A DNA stretch of 64,000 nt, taken from JAIVJZ01 sp035645695 (GTDB lineage: Bacteria > Acidobacteriota > Blastocatellia > Pyrinomonadales > Pyrinomonadaceae). The stretch lies in the NCBI GenBank assembly GCA_035645695.1, contig DASQMC010000063.1, forward strand, positions 35,154-99,153, written 5' to 3'. Shown here in pieces: positions 8,777 through 17,624 of the stretch; the stretch's first letter is position 1, and the number at the start of each line of letters is the position of its first letter. The notes under the pieces are model-generated. The model had not been told where the DNA came from, did no database searches, and saw nothing but the letters and a program-made list of their open reading frames with translations. The translations under genes and the position numbers were made by a program.

Positions 8777-9070
8777 ATGGTGAACCGCAAGGGAGTCTTC
8801 ATTGGAGCGTATGTTCCGAACGATCTGAAAGAAACTCTGCGTCGCCGTGCCGCTGCCGAGCATCGCACGCTCTCGCAGGAGATCACACGCATACTGACCG
8901 AGGCAGTGCACGGCAAGACGCTTCCGCCCGGCGCGATTGATCGACGCAACCCGGCCGCCTCGCAGCCGCGCCGCCGCGACAGCGACCCGCCCGAACGTCG
9001 GCGCCGCGACGACGTGCCTTATAAAGGAGCCTCGCCCGGCGACGGCAGCGGCACGACGACCGGCGATTAA
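8777..9070 (+). CDS. Small ribbon-helix-helix-like DNA-binding protein
   Basis: 97-aa protein. Residues about 7-45 (VFIGAYVPNDLKETLRRRAA... LSQEITRILTEAV) have the beta-strand/helix/helix pattern of Arc/CopG-type proteins, including the LSQEI segment that begins helix 2. The rest is a Pro/Arg/Asp-rich disordered tail. A GGAG (8760-8763) lies 13 nt upstream of the ATG. No toxin gene is adjacent, so an antitoxin role is not supported; a small regulator is the more cautious reading. Confidence 0.65.
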   Translation: MVNRKGVFIGAYVPNDLKETLRRRAAAEHRTLSQEITRILTEAVHGKTLPPGAIDRRNPAASQPRRRDSDPPERRRRDDVPYKGASPGDGSGTTTGD

Positions 9071-9203
9071 TTCAACCTTCCACTCTACCCCGCAAACGCA
9101 GTTGCGCGCCGGGCTTCGTCGCTAAGAGCGCGTCGCCATTCGTTGCGCGTTCTGATAAACTCGCCCGCCGGTACCGTTTCAGATCCCGTTTCCCGGAACA
9201 CGC

Positions 9204-9989
9204 TTGGTTGTGAACACGCATAAGATTCTTTACGCGCTCGGCGGCCTCGTCGCGGGTTGCGTCATCGGGTTTTTCTTCGCCACTTCGATTGATCGGAAAG
9301 AACTGGAGGAGTTGCGCGGGGAGGTAGCGCGCGCGCGCAGTAGCGCGGCTGACGGGCAGCGAGCGGGTACGACTCCGAACGCCGCCGCCGCGAACGACCC
9401 GGCCGCAACCATGCCGACCGACGAGGAGATGCGCGATCTCATCGCGAAGGCCGATGCCAATCAGAAAGACGCCGAATACCAGCGGAAAGTGGGGCAGGGC
9501 GTTTACATGTACGCACTGAGCACGGGCAAGCCCGCGCTGCTCCCCGAAGCCGTGCGACTTTTGAAACGCGCGCACGAGGCCGACCCCGGAAACTACGAAA
9601 CGACCGTGCTCGTCGGCAACTCCCTCTTCGCGCTCGGACAATCATCCGACTCGTCGCGATACGCCGAGGCGCGCGTCTATTACAACAAGGCTCTCGCGGC
9701 GAAACCCGAGGACACGAACGTCAGCACGCTGCTCGGCATGACTTACTATTTCGGTCAGCCTTCCGACCCGGAGCGTGCGATCAAGGAGTATCGCAAGACG
9801 CTCGCCGCCGCGCCCCGGCACGAAATGGCTTTGCAGAGCCTCGCGTCGGCGTTGATCGCGACGGGCGCGCTCGATGAGGCGCAGAAGCGCATCGAAGAAC
9901 TGCAAACGGTCAACGCCGCAAACGGCGCGCTCTCGAACTTGCGCGCCCAACTCGCGCAGACCCGTAATGCCGCGAAGGAGAATGATTGA
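9204..9989 (+). CDS. Membrane-anchored TPR protein
   Basis: 261 aa. An N-terminal transmembrane helix (ILYALGGLVAGCVIGFFFATSI) is followed by a short coiled coil (RKELEELRGEVARARS), a low-complexity stretch, and 4-5 TPR-like repeats (about 85-240, such as PERAIKEYRKTLAAAPRHEMALQSLASALIATGALDEAQ). It resembles CcmH/NrfG-type or YfgM-like periplasmic TPR proteins, but no cytochrome maturation genes are adjacent. The start is uncertain: TTG 9204 or GTG 9210. Its stop overlaps the next gene. Confidence 0.65.
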   Translation: MVVNTHKILYALGGLVAGCVIGFFFATSIDRKELEELRGEVARARSSAADGQRAGTTPNAAAANDPAATMPTDEEMRDLIAKADANQKDAEYQRKVGQGVYMYALSTGKPALLPEAVRLLKRAHEADPGNYETTVLVGNSLFALGQSSDSSRYAEARVYYNKALAAKPEDTNVSTLLGMTYYFGQPSDPERAIKEYRKTLAAAPRHEMALQSLASALIATGALDEAQKRIEELQTVNAANGALSNLRAQLAQTRNAAKEND

Positions 9990-10324
9990 AATACCTGATC
10001 GTCGCCATCATCCTCGGCGCGTTCCTCACCATCGTCTATCTGCGCCTACGCCCGTACCTCAGTTTCGCGCGCCGGGTGCTCGGCGTCGTCCGCCAGGCGC
10101 GCGGCATGAGCGCCGGTCAGGGAATGGCGGGCGGCGCGACGGCGGCGCGACCGAAGCAGGCGGGCGGCGAGCGTCTGGTGCGTTGCGCCTCCTGCGGCAC
10201 ATGGTTGCCTGCGTCGCGCGCCGTGACGCTTCGCGCCACCTCATCCAACTTCTGCTCACACGCCTGCATGGAACGCTCCGCGGGGGACGGGGGCGGGCGC
10301 CGCGCATCAGGCAGCCAACACTGA
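9986..10324 (+). CDS. PP0621-type membrane protein with zinc-binding C-terminus
   Basis: 112 aa. An N-terminal membrane helix (KYLIVAIILGAFLTIVYL) is followed by a linker and a four-cysteine module, RLVRCASCGTWLPASRAV ... NFCSHACME. The CxxC plus CxxxC spacing and the order LVRC-GxxLP-SxAV are as in the PP0621 family of unknown function. It starts at a TTG that overlaps the previous stop as TTGA, so it is probably translated by coupling. Confidence 0.6.
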   Translation: MKYLIVAIILGAFLTIVYLRLRPYLSFARRVLGVVRQARGMSAGQGMAGGATAARPKQAGGERLVRCASCGTWLPASRAVTLRATSSNFCSHACMERSAGDGGGRRASGSQH

Positions 10325-10330
10325 AAACTA

Positions 10331-10494
10331 ACGATGAAGTAGGAACGCGGAACGATGAAGTAAAAGCTGGGAGACAGAAAACAGAATTCAGGAGTCAGAA
10401 TAAAAACGCAGCCGTCTTTCTTCTGACTCCTGAATTTTGTTTTCTGTCTTCTACTTCATCGTTCCGCGTTCCGCGTTCATCGTTTCTCCTTGCC
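10331..10494. repeat. Long composite heptad hairpin (GAACGAT + ANNNCAG types)
   Basis: The inner stem pairs 28 nt ending at 10400 (from GACAGAAAACAG onward) with 28 nt starting at 10421, with one mismatch, around a 20-nt loop. An outer stem of GGAACGCGGAACGATGAAG units (from about 10342) pairs with TACTTCATCGTTCCGCG from about 10452. Both arm parts have a 7-nt period: GAACGCG/GAACGAT, then GAGACAG/AAAACAG/AATTCAG/GAGTCAG. It lies between two convergent genes and could act as a bidirectional transcription end. Its right arm encodes the last 11 residues and stop of the MFS gene. Confidence 0.85.
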
Positions 10495-11908
10495 GTCCGG
10501 CCTCTCCGGGCAGCGCGTTGCCCGCTTCGCGAATCGCTTTGTCGGTGTCGGTGATTGACAGGATAAGGAGGCCGACGGCGAAGAAGACTATCAGAGAGAG
10601 GATCGCCTGCCGGTAAGAGTTCGTCGCGCCGACGACCGCGCCAAAGACGAGCGGCCCGAGCCAGGACGTGCCGCGCTCCGAAACCTCGTAGAGTCCGAAG
10701 AACGACGCCTCGCGTCCCGCCGGTATCATGCGCGAGAAAAGCGAGCGCGAAAGCGCCTGCGAACCGCCGAGCACTATCGCGATCATCGCGGCCATCGCCC
10801 ACGCCTGCCCGGTCGTCTGTAAAAAACCGTAACCGTAGACCACGATCCCGCCCCAGATAACGAGCGACAACATGATCGCGCGCTTCGTGCCGAGCATGTT
10901 CGCGATGCGCTCGAACAACAGCGCGCCGCCCACGGCGAGGAATTGCACGAGCAGGAAAATCCCTATCAGGAACGACTCGCTCGTCTCAAGCCCGCGCGAG
11001 ACGAACAACTCCTGCGCGAGAAAAATCCCGGCCATGCTGATCACGGTCTGGATGCCGTCGTTGTAGAACAGGTAGCCGACAAGGTAGCGGAGCGTCTGTC
11101 GTAGCCGGGTGAGCTCGCGGAAGGTCGAGCGAAGTTCGCCGAAGCCGACGGTGAGGTAAGTTTTGCCCGCGGGCAGGGAACGCTCCGCGGCGCGCGACTT
11201 CAAACGCGAGAACGCGATCAGGGCGAAACCGCCCCACCAGAGTCCGGCCGAGAGCAGGGAGAGGCGCACGGCCATGCCTGTCGAGATGCCGAGCGCGGGC
11301 GCGGCCTGCACGAGCAAGAGGTTGAGCGCGAGCAGGAGACCGCCGCCCGCGTAGCCGAGCGCGAAGCCGCGACTCGAAACTTTGTCCCGCTCGTCCTCCG
11401 TCGTGATCTCGGGCAGGAACGCGTTGTAGAAAACGAGCGCCGCGCCGAAGCTCAGGTTGGCGACGATGAAGAGCACGCCGCCCGCGACGTAAAGCTTGCC
11501 CGTCACGGCGAACATGAGACAGGTGGAGGCGACGCCCAGATAACAGAAGAGCGCGAGCAGGCGTTTTTTCAAGTTTGAATAATCGGAGATCGAGCCGAGC
11601 ACGGGCAGGAGAAAAATTTGCAGGAAGACCGAGATGGAGATGCAGAAGGGGAAGAAGGATTTTGCCGTGACCGAGCCGAGCGAGCCGAAACTAAAGAGCG
11701 TGCCGTTCTCGCCGAGCGCGACCTGCGCGAGACGCGTCACGTACTGGCCGAGCATGACGCCCGCCACCGTCGTCGAGAAGGCGGAGTTCGCCCAGTCGTA
11801 CATCATCCAGCCGAAGACTTCGCGTCGATCATTTTTGCCGTCGCCTTGCGGGCGTTGCCGACGCGGGGTGGCGATGGCGGCGGGAGATACTCGCTCTGTT
11901 TCGCTCAT
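10451..11908 (-). CDS. MFS transporter, UMF1/Atg22-like family
   Basis: Membrane transporter (485 aa) with about 12 hydrophobic segments. The N-terminal FGWMMYDWANSAFSTTV is the family signature (YDWANSAF), and KKRLLALFCYLG and SRMIPAGREASFFGLYEVSERG are further conserved loops. Substrate unknown; yeast Atg22 exports amino acids from the vacuole. The ATG at 11908 overlaps the stop of the upstream phosphatase-superfamily gene as ATGA. The C-terminal ETMNAERGTMK is encoded by a hairpin arm, so the stop codon was supplied or replaced by the repeat (inference). Confidence 0.88.
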   Translation of the reverse strand: MSETERVSPAAIATPRRQRPQGDGKNDRREVFGWMMYDWANSAFSTTVAGVMLGQYVTRLAQVALGENGTLFSFGSLGSVTAKSFFPFCISISVFLQIFLLPVLGSISDYSNLKKRLLALFCYLGVASTCLMFAVTGKLYVAGGVLFIVANLSFGAALVFYNAFLPEITTEDERDKVSSRGFALGYAGGGLLLALNLLLVQAAPALGISTGMAVRLSLLSAGLWWGGFALIAFSRLKSRAAERSLPAGKTYLTVGFGELRSTFRELTRLRQTLRYLVGYLFYNDGIQTVISMAGIFLAQELFVSRGLETSESFLIGIFLLVQFLAVGGALLFERIANMLGTKRAIMLSLVIWGGIVVYGYGFLQTTGQAWAMAAMIAIVLGGSQALSRSLFSRMIPAGREASFFGLYEVSERGTSWLGPLVFGAVVGATNSYRQAILSLIVFFAVGLLILSITDTDKAIREAGNALPGEAGRQGETMNAERGTMK

Positions 11909-12810
11909 GCGTGGGTGGCCTCGTGCGCGGTCAGGGTTTCGATGATGGTGGGCGTGATGTCTGCGAGCGTGCGCACGCGGCGTCGGACGCATTCGCGTCG
12001 CGCGCCCCACGCGAGCGTCGGCACGAGGTTGCGCGTGTGGTTGCGGATGCTTAAGTCTTCGATGTTGCCGTGGTCGCTCGTGAGGATGACGGTCGTCTCG
12101 GACAGGTCAACGCGCTCAAGCACGGCGCGCACGAAGGCGGCGAGATTTGAGATGACGCCGGGCGCGGCGTCCATGTCCTGCGCATGGCCGATTCTGTCCG
12201 TGATGAAATACTCGTAGAGCGTGAAACGGTGCGCGGCGACGAGCGCGGCCAAAGCCCCGGCCGCGTCTGTGGGCGTGCGCGTGCGCAGGTGGAAGCCCGC
12301 TTCGACGAGAAGTTCGTTCGTGAAATCGTGAAAGAGGGCTTCGCCGCGCTCTAAATCTTCGAGGCGGCGAAAGCTCATGCCCGCCGCTTCGACGGCGACC
12401 GTCGTGGCGGACACCCAGCGCGGGCGCGTCTCGAAGAAACGCGGCGTGTAGGCATTGGCGAAAGTGTTCGGTTCGATTCCGGCGCGGCGGAGTTGCAGGA
12501 AGACGGAATGCTCGCCGATGATCTCGCGCATCGCTTCGTTGGGGAAGCCCTGCTTGTGATAGCCGAGCAGGGCTGGCGCGTTGATGCCCGTCAGGATCGT
12601 CGTCTGCCCCGAAGCGCTCTGCGGTCGCCCCTCGACGCCGAGGCAGGCGTCCGTCGGCACGAGCAGTCCATCGTGCGGGAGTTGCGGTTCTTCCCCTGTG
12701 AAAATGGCGAGCGGCGATGCGAGGGCGTCGCCGAGACGGTCGAGGGGGTTGTGCGCTCCGCGCGTGCCGATGCCGAGGCCGTCAACGAAGATGAGAAGCG
12801 TTCGCCGCAT
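11905..12810 (-). CDS. Alkaline phosphatase superfamily metalloenzyme
   Basis: 301 aa. The N-terminus RRTLLIFVDGLGIGTRG carries the first metal-ligand aspartate. The central SASGQTTILTGINAP supplies the nucleophile-like Ser/Thr, and ILTSDHGNIEDLSIRNHTRNLVPTLAWG gives the C-terminal Asp-His ligands, as in cofactor-independent phosphoglycerate mutase and phosphopentomutase. It is too short for iPGM (about 510 aa) and lacks a recognisable cap insertion, so the substrate is unknown. ATG 12810 was chosen over the frame extension at 12828. It is coupled to the transporter downstream. Confidence 0.72.
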   Translation of the reverse strand: MRRTLLIFVDGLGIGTRGAHNPLDRLGDALASPLAIFTGEEPQLPHDGLLVPTDACLGVEGRPQSASGQTTILTGINAPALLGYHKQGFPNEAMREIIGEHSVFLQLRRAGIEPNTFANAYTPRFFETRPRWVSATTVAVEAAGMSFRRLEDLERGEALFHDFTNELLVEAGFHLRTRTPTDAAGALAALVAAHRFTLYEYFITDRIGHAQDMDAAPGVISNLAAFVRAVLERVDLSETTVILTSDHGNIEDLSIRNHTRNLVPTLAWGARRECVRRRVRTLADITPTIIETLTAHEATHA

Positions 12811-12980
12811 GGCGTGAGATATTAGCACGCCAGCCCGTTCCCGCGACGCGCCTAAACTCTGTTATATTGAACCCCGAAAGCCTTCAAATTCGTTTCACGC
12901 GCGCGCGTCCGCGCGTTGAAATTGCCGCAAATACATTTTTAGCATTTTCAGCATTTTTGGTTCTGTCGCCGGAGGATCGA

Positions 12981-15900
12981 ATGACATTGTTGAGAAAACT
13001 GCGCTCGCTCGCGCTCTCCCTGTTCGCCGCGCTCAATGTAATGCCCGCGACGGTGGCGCGCGCGCAGGAAGATAAAGCCGTAACGAAGACCGCCCCGCAA
13101 ATCACCGCGCCGGCCGCGTCGCCGCAGCCCGTCCCGTATTTCACCGAACCGACGCTTGCGCCGGATCGCTCCGAGATCGCGTTTGTCTCCGGCGGCGACA
13201 TCTGGACGGTAGCGCTCGCGGGCGGCGAAGCCCGCCTGCTCGTTTCGCACGCCGCCAACGAGTCGCGCCCCGTCTATGCGCCCGACGGGCGGCGGCTCGC
13301 TTTCATCTCTAACCGCACCGGCAACGGCGACATCTACGTGCTCTCTTTCGACACGGGCGAACTGCGGCGCGTGACGTTTGACGACGCGAACGATCAACTC
13401 GACGCGTGGTCGCGCGACGGCCGCTGGCTCTATTTCTCCTCGACGAGCCGCGACATCGCAGGCATGAACGACATCTTCCGCGTCAGCCCCGAGGGCGGCA
13501 CGCCGATGACGGTGAGCGCGGATCGCTATACGAACGAATTCTTCGCCGCGCCGTCGCCCGACGACACGACGCTGGCCTTCACGGCGCGCGGCATCGCCTC
13601 CGGTCAATGGTGGCGCAAGGGGCGCAGCCACATCGACGAATCGGAAATCTGGTTGCTGCGCGGGGTGAACGGAAACACGAACGCGCCCTCCACGGCCTAT
13701 GAGCAGATCACCAGGCGCGGCGCGAAAGAGATGTGGCCGATGTGGGAGGCAAACGGACGCGGCCTCTTCTACGTCTCCGACCGCAATGGTGCGCAGAACA
13801 TCTGGCGGCGCGGCACCGGACAGGCCGACGCGGCGCAAGCCGTCACGAAATTCACGGACGGGCGCGTGCTCTGGCCGAGCATCTCCAACGACGGGCGCGT
13901 GATCGTCTTCGAGCGCAACTTCCGCATCTGGAAACTGGACACGTCGAACAACGCGGCGAGCGAGGTCGCCATCACGCGACGCGGCGCGCCCGCCGAGCCG
14001 ATTGTCGAGCACCTGCGTCTCACGGATCGCATTGACGAGTTCGCGCTCGCGCCCGACGGAAAGAAGGTGGCCTTTGTCGTGCGCGGCGAAGTGTTCGCCG
14101 CGTCGAGCGCGGACGGCGGCGACGCGGCGCGCATCACCGTCAGCCCCGCGGACGAATCGCAGGTTGCATGGTCGCCCGATAGCCGCCGCCTCGTCTATGT
14201 CTCCGACCGCGACGGCACGCCGCACCTCTTCAGCTACGACTTCGGGAGCAACACGGAGACGCAGGTAACGCGCGCCGCCGAAGCGGACGCGACGCCGCGC
14301 TTCTCGCCCGACGGGAAAATGCTCGCCTTCGTGCGCGCGGGCAGGGAACTGCGCGTGGCGAACGTCGAGACGAAAAATGAGCGCGTGGTGGCGACCGGGA
14401 TTTTCGAGAGGCCGCCGCTCAACCCCGACCGTCCCTTCGACTGGTCGCCCGATAGCCGCTGGATCGCTTTTATGCCGGTCGCGGCGAAGTTGTTTCGCAA
14501 CGTGCAAATCGTTCGCGTTTTTGAAGGCACGGGCGCGCCCATGGTCGCCGCGCAGCCCGCCAGTTTTCTGGCGAACGTCTTCAGCAACACCGTCTCGTGG
14601 AGTCCAGACGGCACGTACATGCTGTTCGACACGGGGCAGCGCACGGAGAGTTTTCAAGTGGCGCGCATAGACCTTATCCCACGCACGCCGCGCTTCCGCG
14701 AAGACCAGTTCCGCGATCTGTTTCGCGAGGAAACGCCGCGCAATTTGACGACGCCGCAGCAGCAGCGCGACACGACAACGCCCTCGCCCTCTCCAACGCC
14801 GACCGCTTCGCCCTCGCCTTCGCCCGCCGCCGCCACGGCGTCGCCCTCGCCCGCGCCGAATGCCGCGGACGAAAGGAAGAAAACGGGCGATAAGCGAGTC
14901 GAGATCACGTTTGAAGGCATTCGCCAGAGGCTCAGCCTGCTGCCCATCGGCATTGACGTGAGCTATCAGGCGATCAGCCCGGACGGCAAGTGGGTCGTGC
15001 TCGTCGCGAGCGCGGCCGGGCAGCAGAACCTCTACGCCTACCCGCTCGACGAACTGGCGCGCGAACCGGCCGTGCCGAAGCAGTTGACCTCAACGCCGGG
15101 CTTCAAGGGTCTCGCGCAATTTTCGCCCGACAGCAAAGAGATTTTCTACATCGAACAGGGACGCATCAACGTCGTCACGCTCGAAGGCAAGACGCGCCAA
15201 CTCGCGGTCGCGGCGGAGATGGACGTGGATTTCTCGCGCGAGAAAATGGAGGTGTTTCGGCAAGTCTGGTCATACCTGCACGAACATTTCTACGACCCGA
15301 ATTTTCACGGCGTTAACTGGAACGCCGTGCGCGTTGACTACGAACCGCGCATCGCGGGCGCGCGCACGCCCGACGAAATGCGCCGCCTGTTGCAACTCAT
15401 GGTCGGCGAGTTGAACGCCTCGCACTCGGGCGTCGGCGCGCCCCCTACCGGAGCTACGCCCGCGACGGGGCGGCTCGGCCTGCGTTTTGATCGCAACGAA
15501 TATGAGACCACCGGACGCCTGCGCGTGACGGAGGTCATACCGCTCAGCCCCGCCGCGCTCGCACGCGAGATCAAGCCCGGCGATTACCTCGTCGCCATCG
15601 ACGGCAAGGAGACGGGCGCGCGCGCGAACCTCGACGAGTTGTTAAATTACAAGATCAATCGCCGCGTGAGCGTGACCGTCACGTCTTCGGCGGCGGGTGG
15701 CGCGGAGAGGCGCGAACTGGCCGTGCGCCCCGTGAACGCGGCGACGGAGAAAGCCCTGCTCTATCGCAAGTGGGTCGAGGACAATCGCGCTTACGTCTCG
15801 CGCATCAGCAACGGGCGGCTCGGTTACGTCCACATGTTCGACATGGGTTCGGCCTCGCTCGCGCAACTCTACGTCGATCTCGACGTTGAGAACCATTCGC

Positions 15901-16391
15901 GCGAGGGCGTCGTCGTTGACGTGCGCAACAACAACGGCGGCTTCGTCAACGTCTATGCCATCGACGTGCTCTCGCGGCGCGGCTATCTGACGATGACGCC
16001 GCGCGGCCAAACCTCCGCGCCCGCGCGCACCGTGCTCGGCCAACGCTCGCTCGAATCGCCGACCATCCTCGTTACAAACCAGCATTCGCTGTCCGACGCC
16101 GAAGATTTCGCCGAAGGATATCGCACCCTCAAACTCGGCAAGGTGGTCGGCGAGCCGACTTCCGGCTGGATCATCTATACCTGGAATCAGCAGCTTATCG
16201 ATGGTTCGAGCGTGCGCCTGCCGCGCATGAAGGTTCAGGCGGCCGACGGCACGAACATGGAATTGAACCCGCGCCCCGTGGACGTGACGGTCTCGCGCCC
16301 CATCGGCGAGACATACACGGGGCGGGATTCGCAACTCGACGCGGCCGTGGGCGAGTTGATCAAACAACTCGGCAGCGGCGCGCGGAAGTGA
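12981..16391 (+). CDS. Tricorn-like S41 peptidase with PDZ domain
   Basis: Exported peptidase (1136 aa). The start at 12981 follows GGAGGA (12971-12976) and gives a signal peptide ending near VARAQ. Domains: two TolB/WD40-like propellers (about 40-560, with repeats such as SPDGKMLAFV and SPDSRRLVYVSD), a Ser/Pro/Thr linker (about 600-630), more propeller blades, a core domain with ELNASHSGVG (catalytic His near 811), a PDZ domain (about 833-890), and the S41 catalytic domain with VVDVRNNNGG and NQHSLSDAEDF (nucleophile Ser near 1037). The His and Ser positions match tricorn protease, which trims peptides; here the signal peptide implies a periplasmic site. Confidence 0.9.
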   Translation: MTLLRKLRSLALSLFAALNVMPATVARAQEDKAVTKTAPQITAPAASPQPVPYFTEPTLAPDRSEIAFVSGGDIWTVALAGGEARLLVSHAANESRPVYAPDGRRLAFISNRTGNGDIYVLSFDTGELRRVTFDDANDQLDAWSRDGRWLYFSSTSRDIAGMNDIFRVSPEGGTPMTVSADRYTNEFFAAPSPDDTTLAFTARGIASGQWWRKGRSHIDESEIWLLRGVNGNTNAPSTAYEQITRRGAKEMWPMWEANGRGLFYVSDRNGAQNIWRRGTGQADAAQAVTKFTDGRVLWPSISNDGRVIVFERNFRIWKLDTSNNAASEVAITRRGAPAEPIVEHLRLTDRIDEFALAPDGKKVAFVVRGEVFAASSADGGDAARITVSPADESQVAWSPDSRRLVYVSDRDGTPHLFSYDFGSNTETQVTRAAEADATPRFSPDGKMLAFVRAGRELRVANVETKNERVVATGIFERPPLNPDRPFDWSPDSRWIAFMPVAAKLFRNVQIVRVFEGTGAPMVAAQPASFLANVFSNTVSWSPDGTYMLFDTGQRTESFQVARIDLIPRTPRFREDQFRDLFREETPRNLTTPQQQRDTTTPSPSPTPTASPSPSPAAATASPSPAPNAADERKKTGDKRVEITFEGIRQRLSLLPIGIDVSYQAISPDGKWVVLVASAAGQQNLYAYPLDELAREPAVPKQLTSTPGFKGLAQFSPDSKEIFYIEQGRINVVTLEGKTRQLAVAAEMDVDFSREKMEVFRQVWSYLHEHFYDPNFHGVNWNAVRVDYEPRIAGARTPDEMRRLLQLMVGELNASHSGVGAPPTGATPATGRLGLRFDRNEYETTGRLRVTEVIPLSPAALAREIKPGDYLVAIDGKETGARANLDELLNYKINRRVSVTVTSSAAGGAERRELAVRPVNAATEKALLYRKWVEDNRAYVSRISNGRLGYVHMFDMGSASLAQLYVDLDVENHSREGVVVDVRNNNGGFVNVYAIDVLSRRGYLTMTPRGQTSAPARTVLGQRSLESPTILVTNQHSLSDAEDFAEGYRTLKLGKVVGEPTSGWIIYTWNQQLIDGSSVRLPRMKVQAADGTNMELNPRPVDVTVSRPIGETYTGRDSQLDAAVGELIKQLGSGARK

Positions 16392-16411
16392 CGCGGAAAG
16401 GAGCACGCCCG

Positions 16412-16942
16412 ATGATGCCGCGCAACATTTGGTTTGAACGGAAGTTCACGCTCGATCTGCCGCTTTCGATGTTCCCGAACGTTCTGGAGCGCGTGCGCGG
16501 CACGCCCGCGCGACTCGAAGATCGGCTCCTCAAGTTGCCGCGCGAAGTGTTGACGCGCCGCGCGGGCGACGCGTGGTCAATGCAGGAACAGGCAGGTCAC
16601 TTGCTCGATCTGGGCGCGCTCGACCTCGGCCGCCTCGACGATTACGCGGCCGGACTCGCCACCCTGCGTCCCGCCGACCTCGGAAACCGCAGGACGCACG
16701 AGGCCAATCACAACGCCGATTCAATCGAACGAATACTAGTCTCGTTTCGCGCCGAGCGCGCCGAGTTTGTGCGGCGTCTGGAAGAGTTTGACCCGCAAGA
16801 CGCGGGGCGCACCGCCCTTCACCCGCGCCTGAATCAGCCGATGCGCGTCATCGACTTCGCCTACTTCATCGCCGAACACGACGACCATCATCTCGCCCGC
16901 ATCAGCGATTTGATACGCATAGAGGGAAACGCGGAAGTATGA
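16412..16942 (+). CDS. DinB-like metal-dependent four-helix protein
   Basis: 176 aa. AAGGAG (16397-16402) lies 9 nt before the ATG at 16412. The three expected metal histidines are present: MQEQAGHLLDLGALD near residue 64 and AEHDDHHLARI near residue 160. DinB/YfiT-type proteins include thiol transferases and stress proteins; substrate unknown. It follows the tricorn-like gene by about 20 nt. Its TGA stop lies inside a heptad repeat arm (GAAGTATGAACGCGG). Confidence 0.75.
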   Translation: MMPRNIWFERKFTLDLPLSMFPNVLERVRGTPARLEDRLLKLPREVLTRRAGDAWSMQEQAGHLLDLGALDLGRLDDYAAGLATLRPADLGNRRTHEANHNADSIERILVSFRAERAEFVRRLEEFDPQDAGRTALHPRLNQPMRVIDFAYFIAEHDDHHLARISDLIRIEGNAEV

Positions 16943-17018
16943 ACGCGGAACGATGAACTGAAAGCAGGAGACAGGAGATAGAAGACAGGAGTCGGAAAAC
17001 AGGAGTCAGGAGTTAAGT
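16930..17018. repeat. Single heptad arm without partner
   Basis: GAAGTAT, GAACGCG, GAACGAT, GAACTGA are followed by AGGAGAC/AGGAGAT/AGAAGAC/AGGAGTC/GGAAAAC/AGGAGTC/AGGAGTT, a continuous 7-nt period. The same two unit types in the same order form the left arm at 10342-10400. No complementary right arm is found before 17086, so this is a half element. Confidence 0.75.
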
Positions 17019-17085
17019 GAGCGCGTCCCGTCCCCACGAGGAATAAGGAGAATATTGCAAATGAAAGTAATCCGATAAGCACCGC

Positions 17086-17487
17086 CTAGTTATCACCATC
17101 CGATGCGGGGAGGAACGTGCCGAACGTCCAGAGATGCCCTTCAACGTCGCGAGCGTGATACTCGCGCGTGCCGAAGTCCGTATCCACGGGCGCGCTCACG
17201 ATCCGTGCGCCCGCCGCTCGCGCACGCTCGAAATGCGCGTCGAGTTCGTCCACATACACGTAGAGGGCTTGCGTTGAAACACCGAGCGCCTCCGGGCTTG
17301 CCATGCCATCGTCGAGCCTGACCGTTCCCAGCATGACGACGTTCGTCCCGAGTTTCAACTGCGCATGCCGGACGACCGCCCCCGACTCCGGGACTGAGAA
17401 CAATTCGATGAAGCCGAACGCCGCGCAGAGAAATTGAATCGCCCCGCGCGCATCATTGTATCGAAGGATAGGAAAGATCGTCTGCAT
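17086..17487 (-). CDS. VOC (glyoxalase/bleomycin-resistance) superfamily protein
   Basis: 133 aa, with two beta-alpha-beta-beta-beta units typical of vicinal-oxygen-chelate proteins: ILRYNDARGAIQFLCAAFGF at the start and YVYVDELDAHFERARAAGARI in the middle, ending DVEGHLWTFGTFLP. This order resembles PhnB/YdeN-like VOC proteins of unknown substrate. The histidines and the EGHLWTF glutamate could serve as metal ligands. Confidence 0.8.
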   Translation of the reverse strand: MQTIFPILRYNDARGAIQFLCAAFGFIELFSVPESGAVVRHAQLKLGTNVVMLGTVRLDDGMASPEALGVSTQALYVYVDELDAHFERARAAGARIVSAPVDTDFGTREYHARDVEGHLWTFGTFLPASDGDN

Positions 17488-17528
17488 GACTCTCCTTGCG
17501 GTTTCCTGCCCGGCATCACCCGCCGCGC

Positions 17529-17604
17529 ACTCAACCTTACTACGGCCAAGTCTTGCGGATGAGAGCTACGCTATTCGCGGTTGGGTTGCATACCATTGTT
17601 GGAC
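17529..17604 (-). other. Candidate attC-like recombination site downstream of an orphan gene
   Basis: Read on the minus strand, this 76-nt stretch starts with GTCCAAC (matches RYYYAAC) 21 nt after the stop of the orphan gene. It continues with AATGGTATGCAACCCAACC and ends in GTTGAGT (matches GTTRRRY). Length and end motifs fit an integron attC site, but the internal arms pair poorly. Its first 35 nt are shared with 45335-45372. Confidence 0.4.
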
Positions 17605-17624
17605 GCTGACTAATAGTGAAATCT

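Noticed and set aside
8777..9070. Antitoxin of a toxin-antitoxin pair
   Set aside because: Only the ribbon-helix-helix protein is present; the following gene is a TPR membrane protein, not a toxin.
12948..14657. Minus-strand frame of 569 codons antisense to the tricorn-like peptidase
   Set aside because: Same GC-driven antisense effect; no ribosome-binding site or domain.
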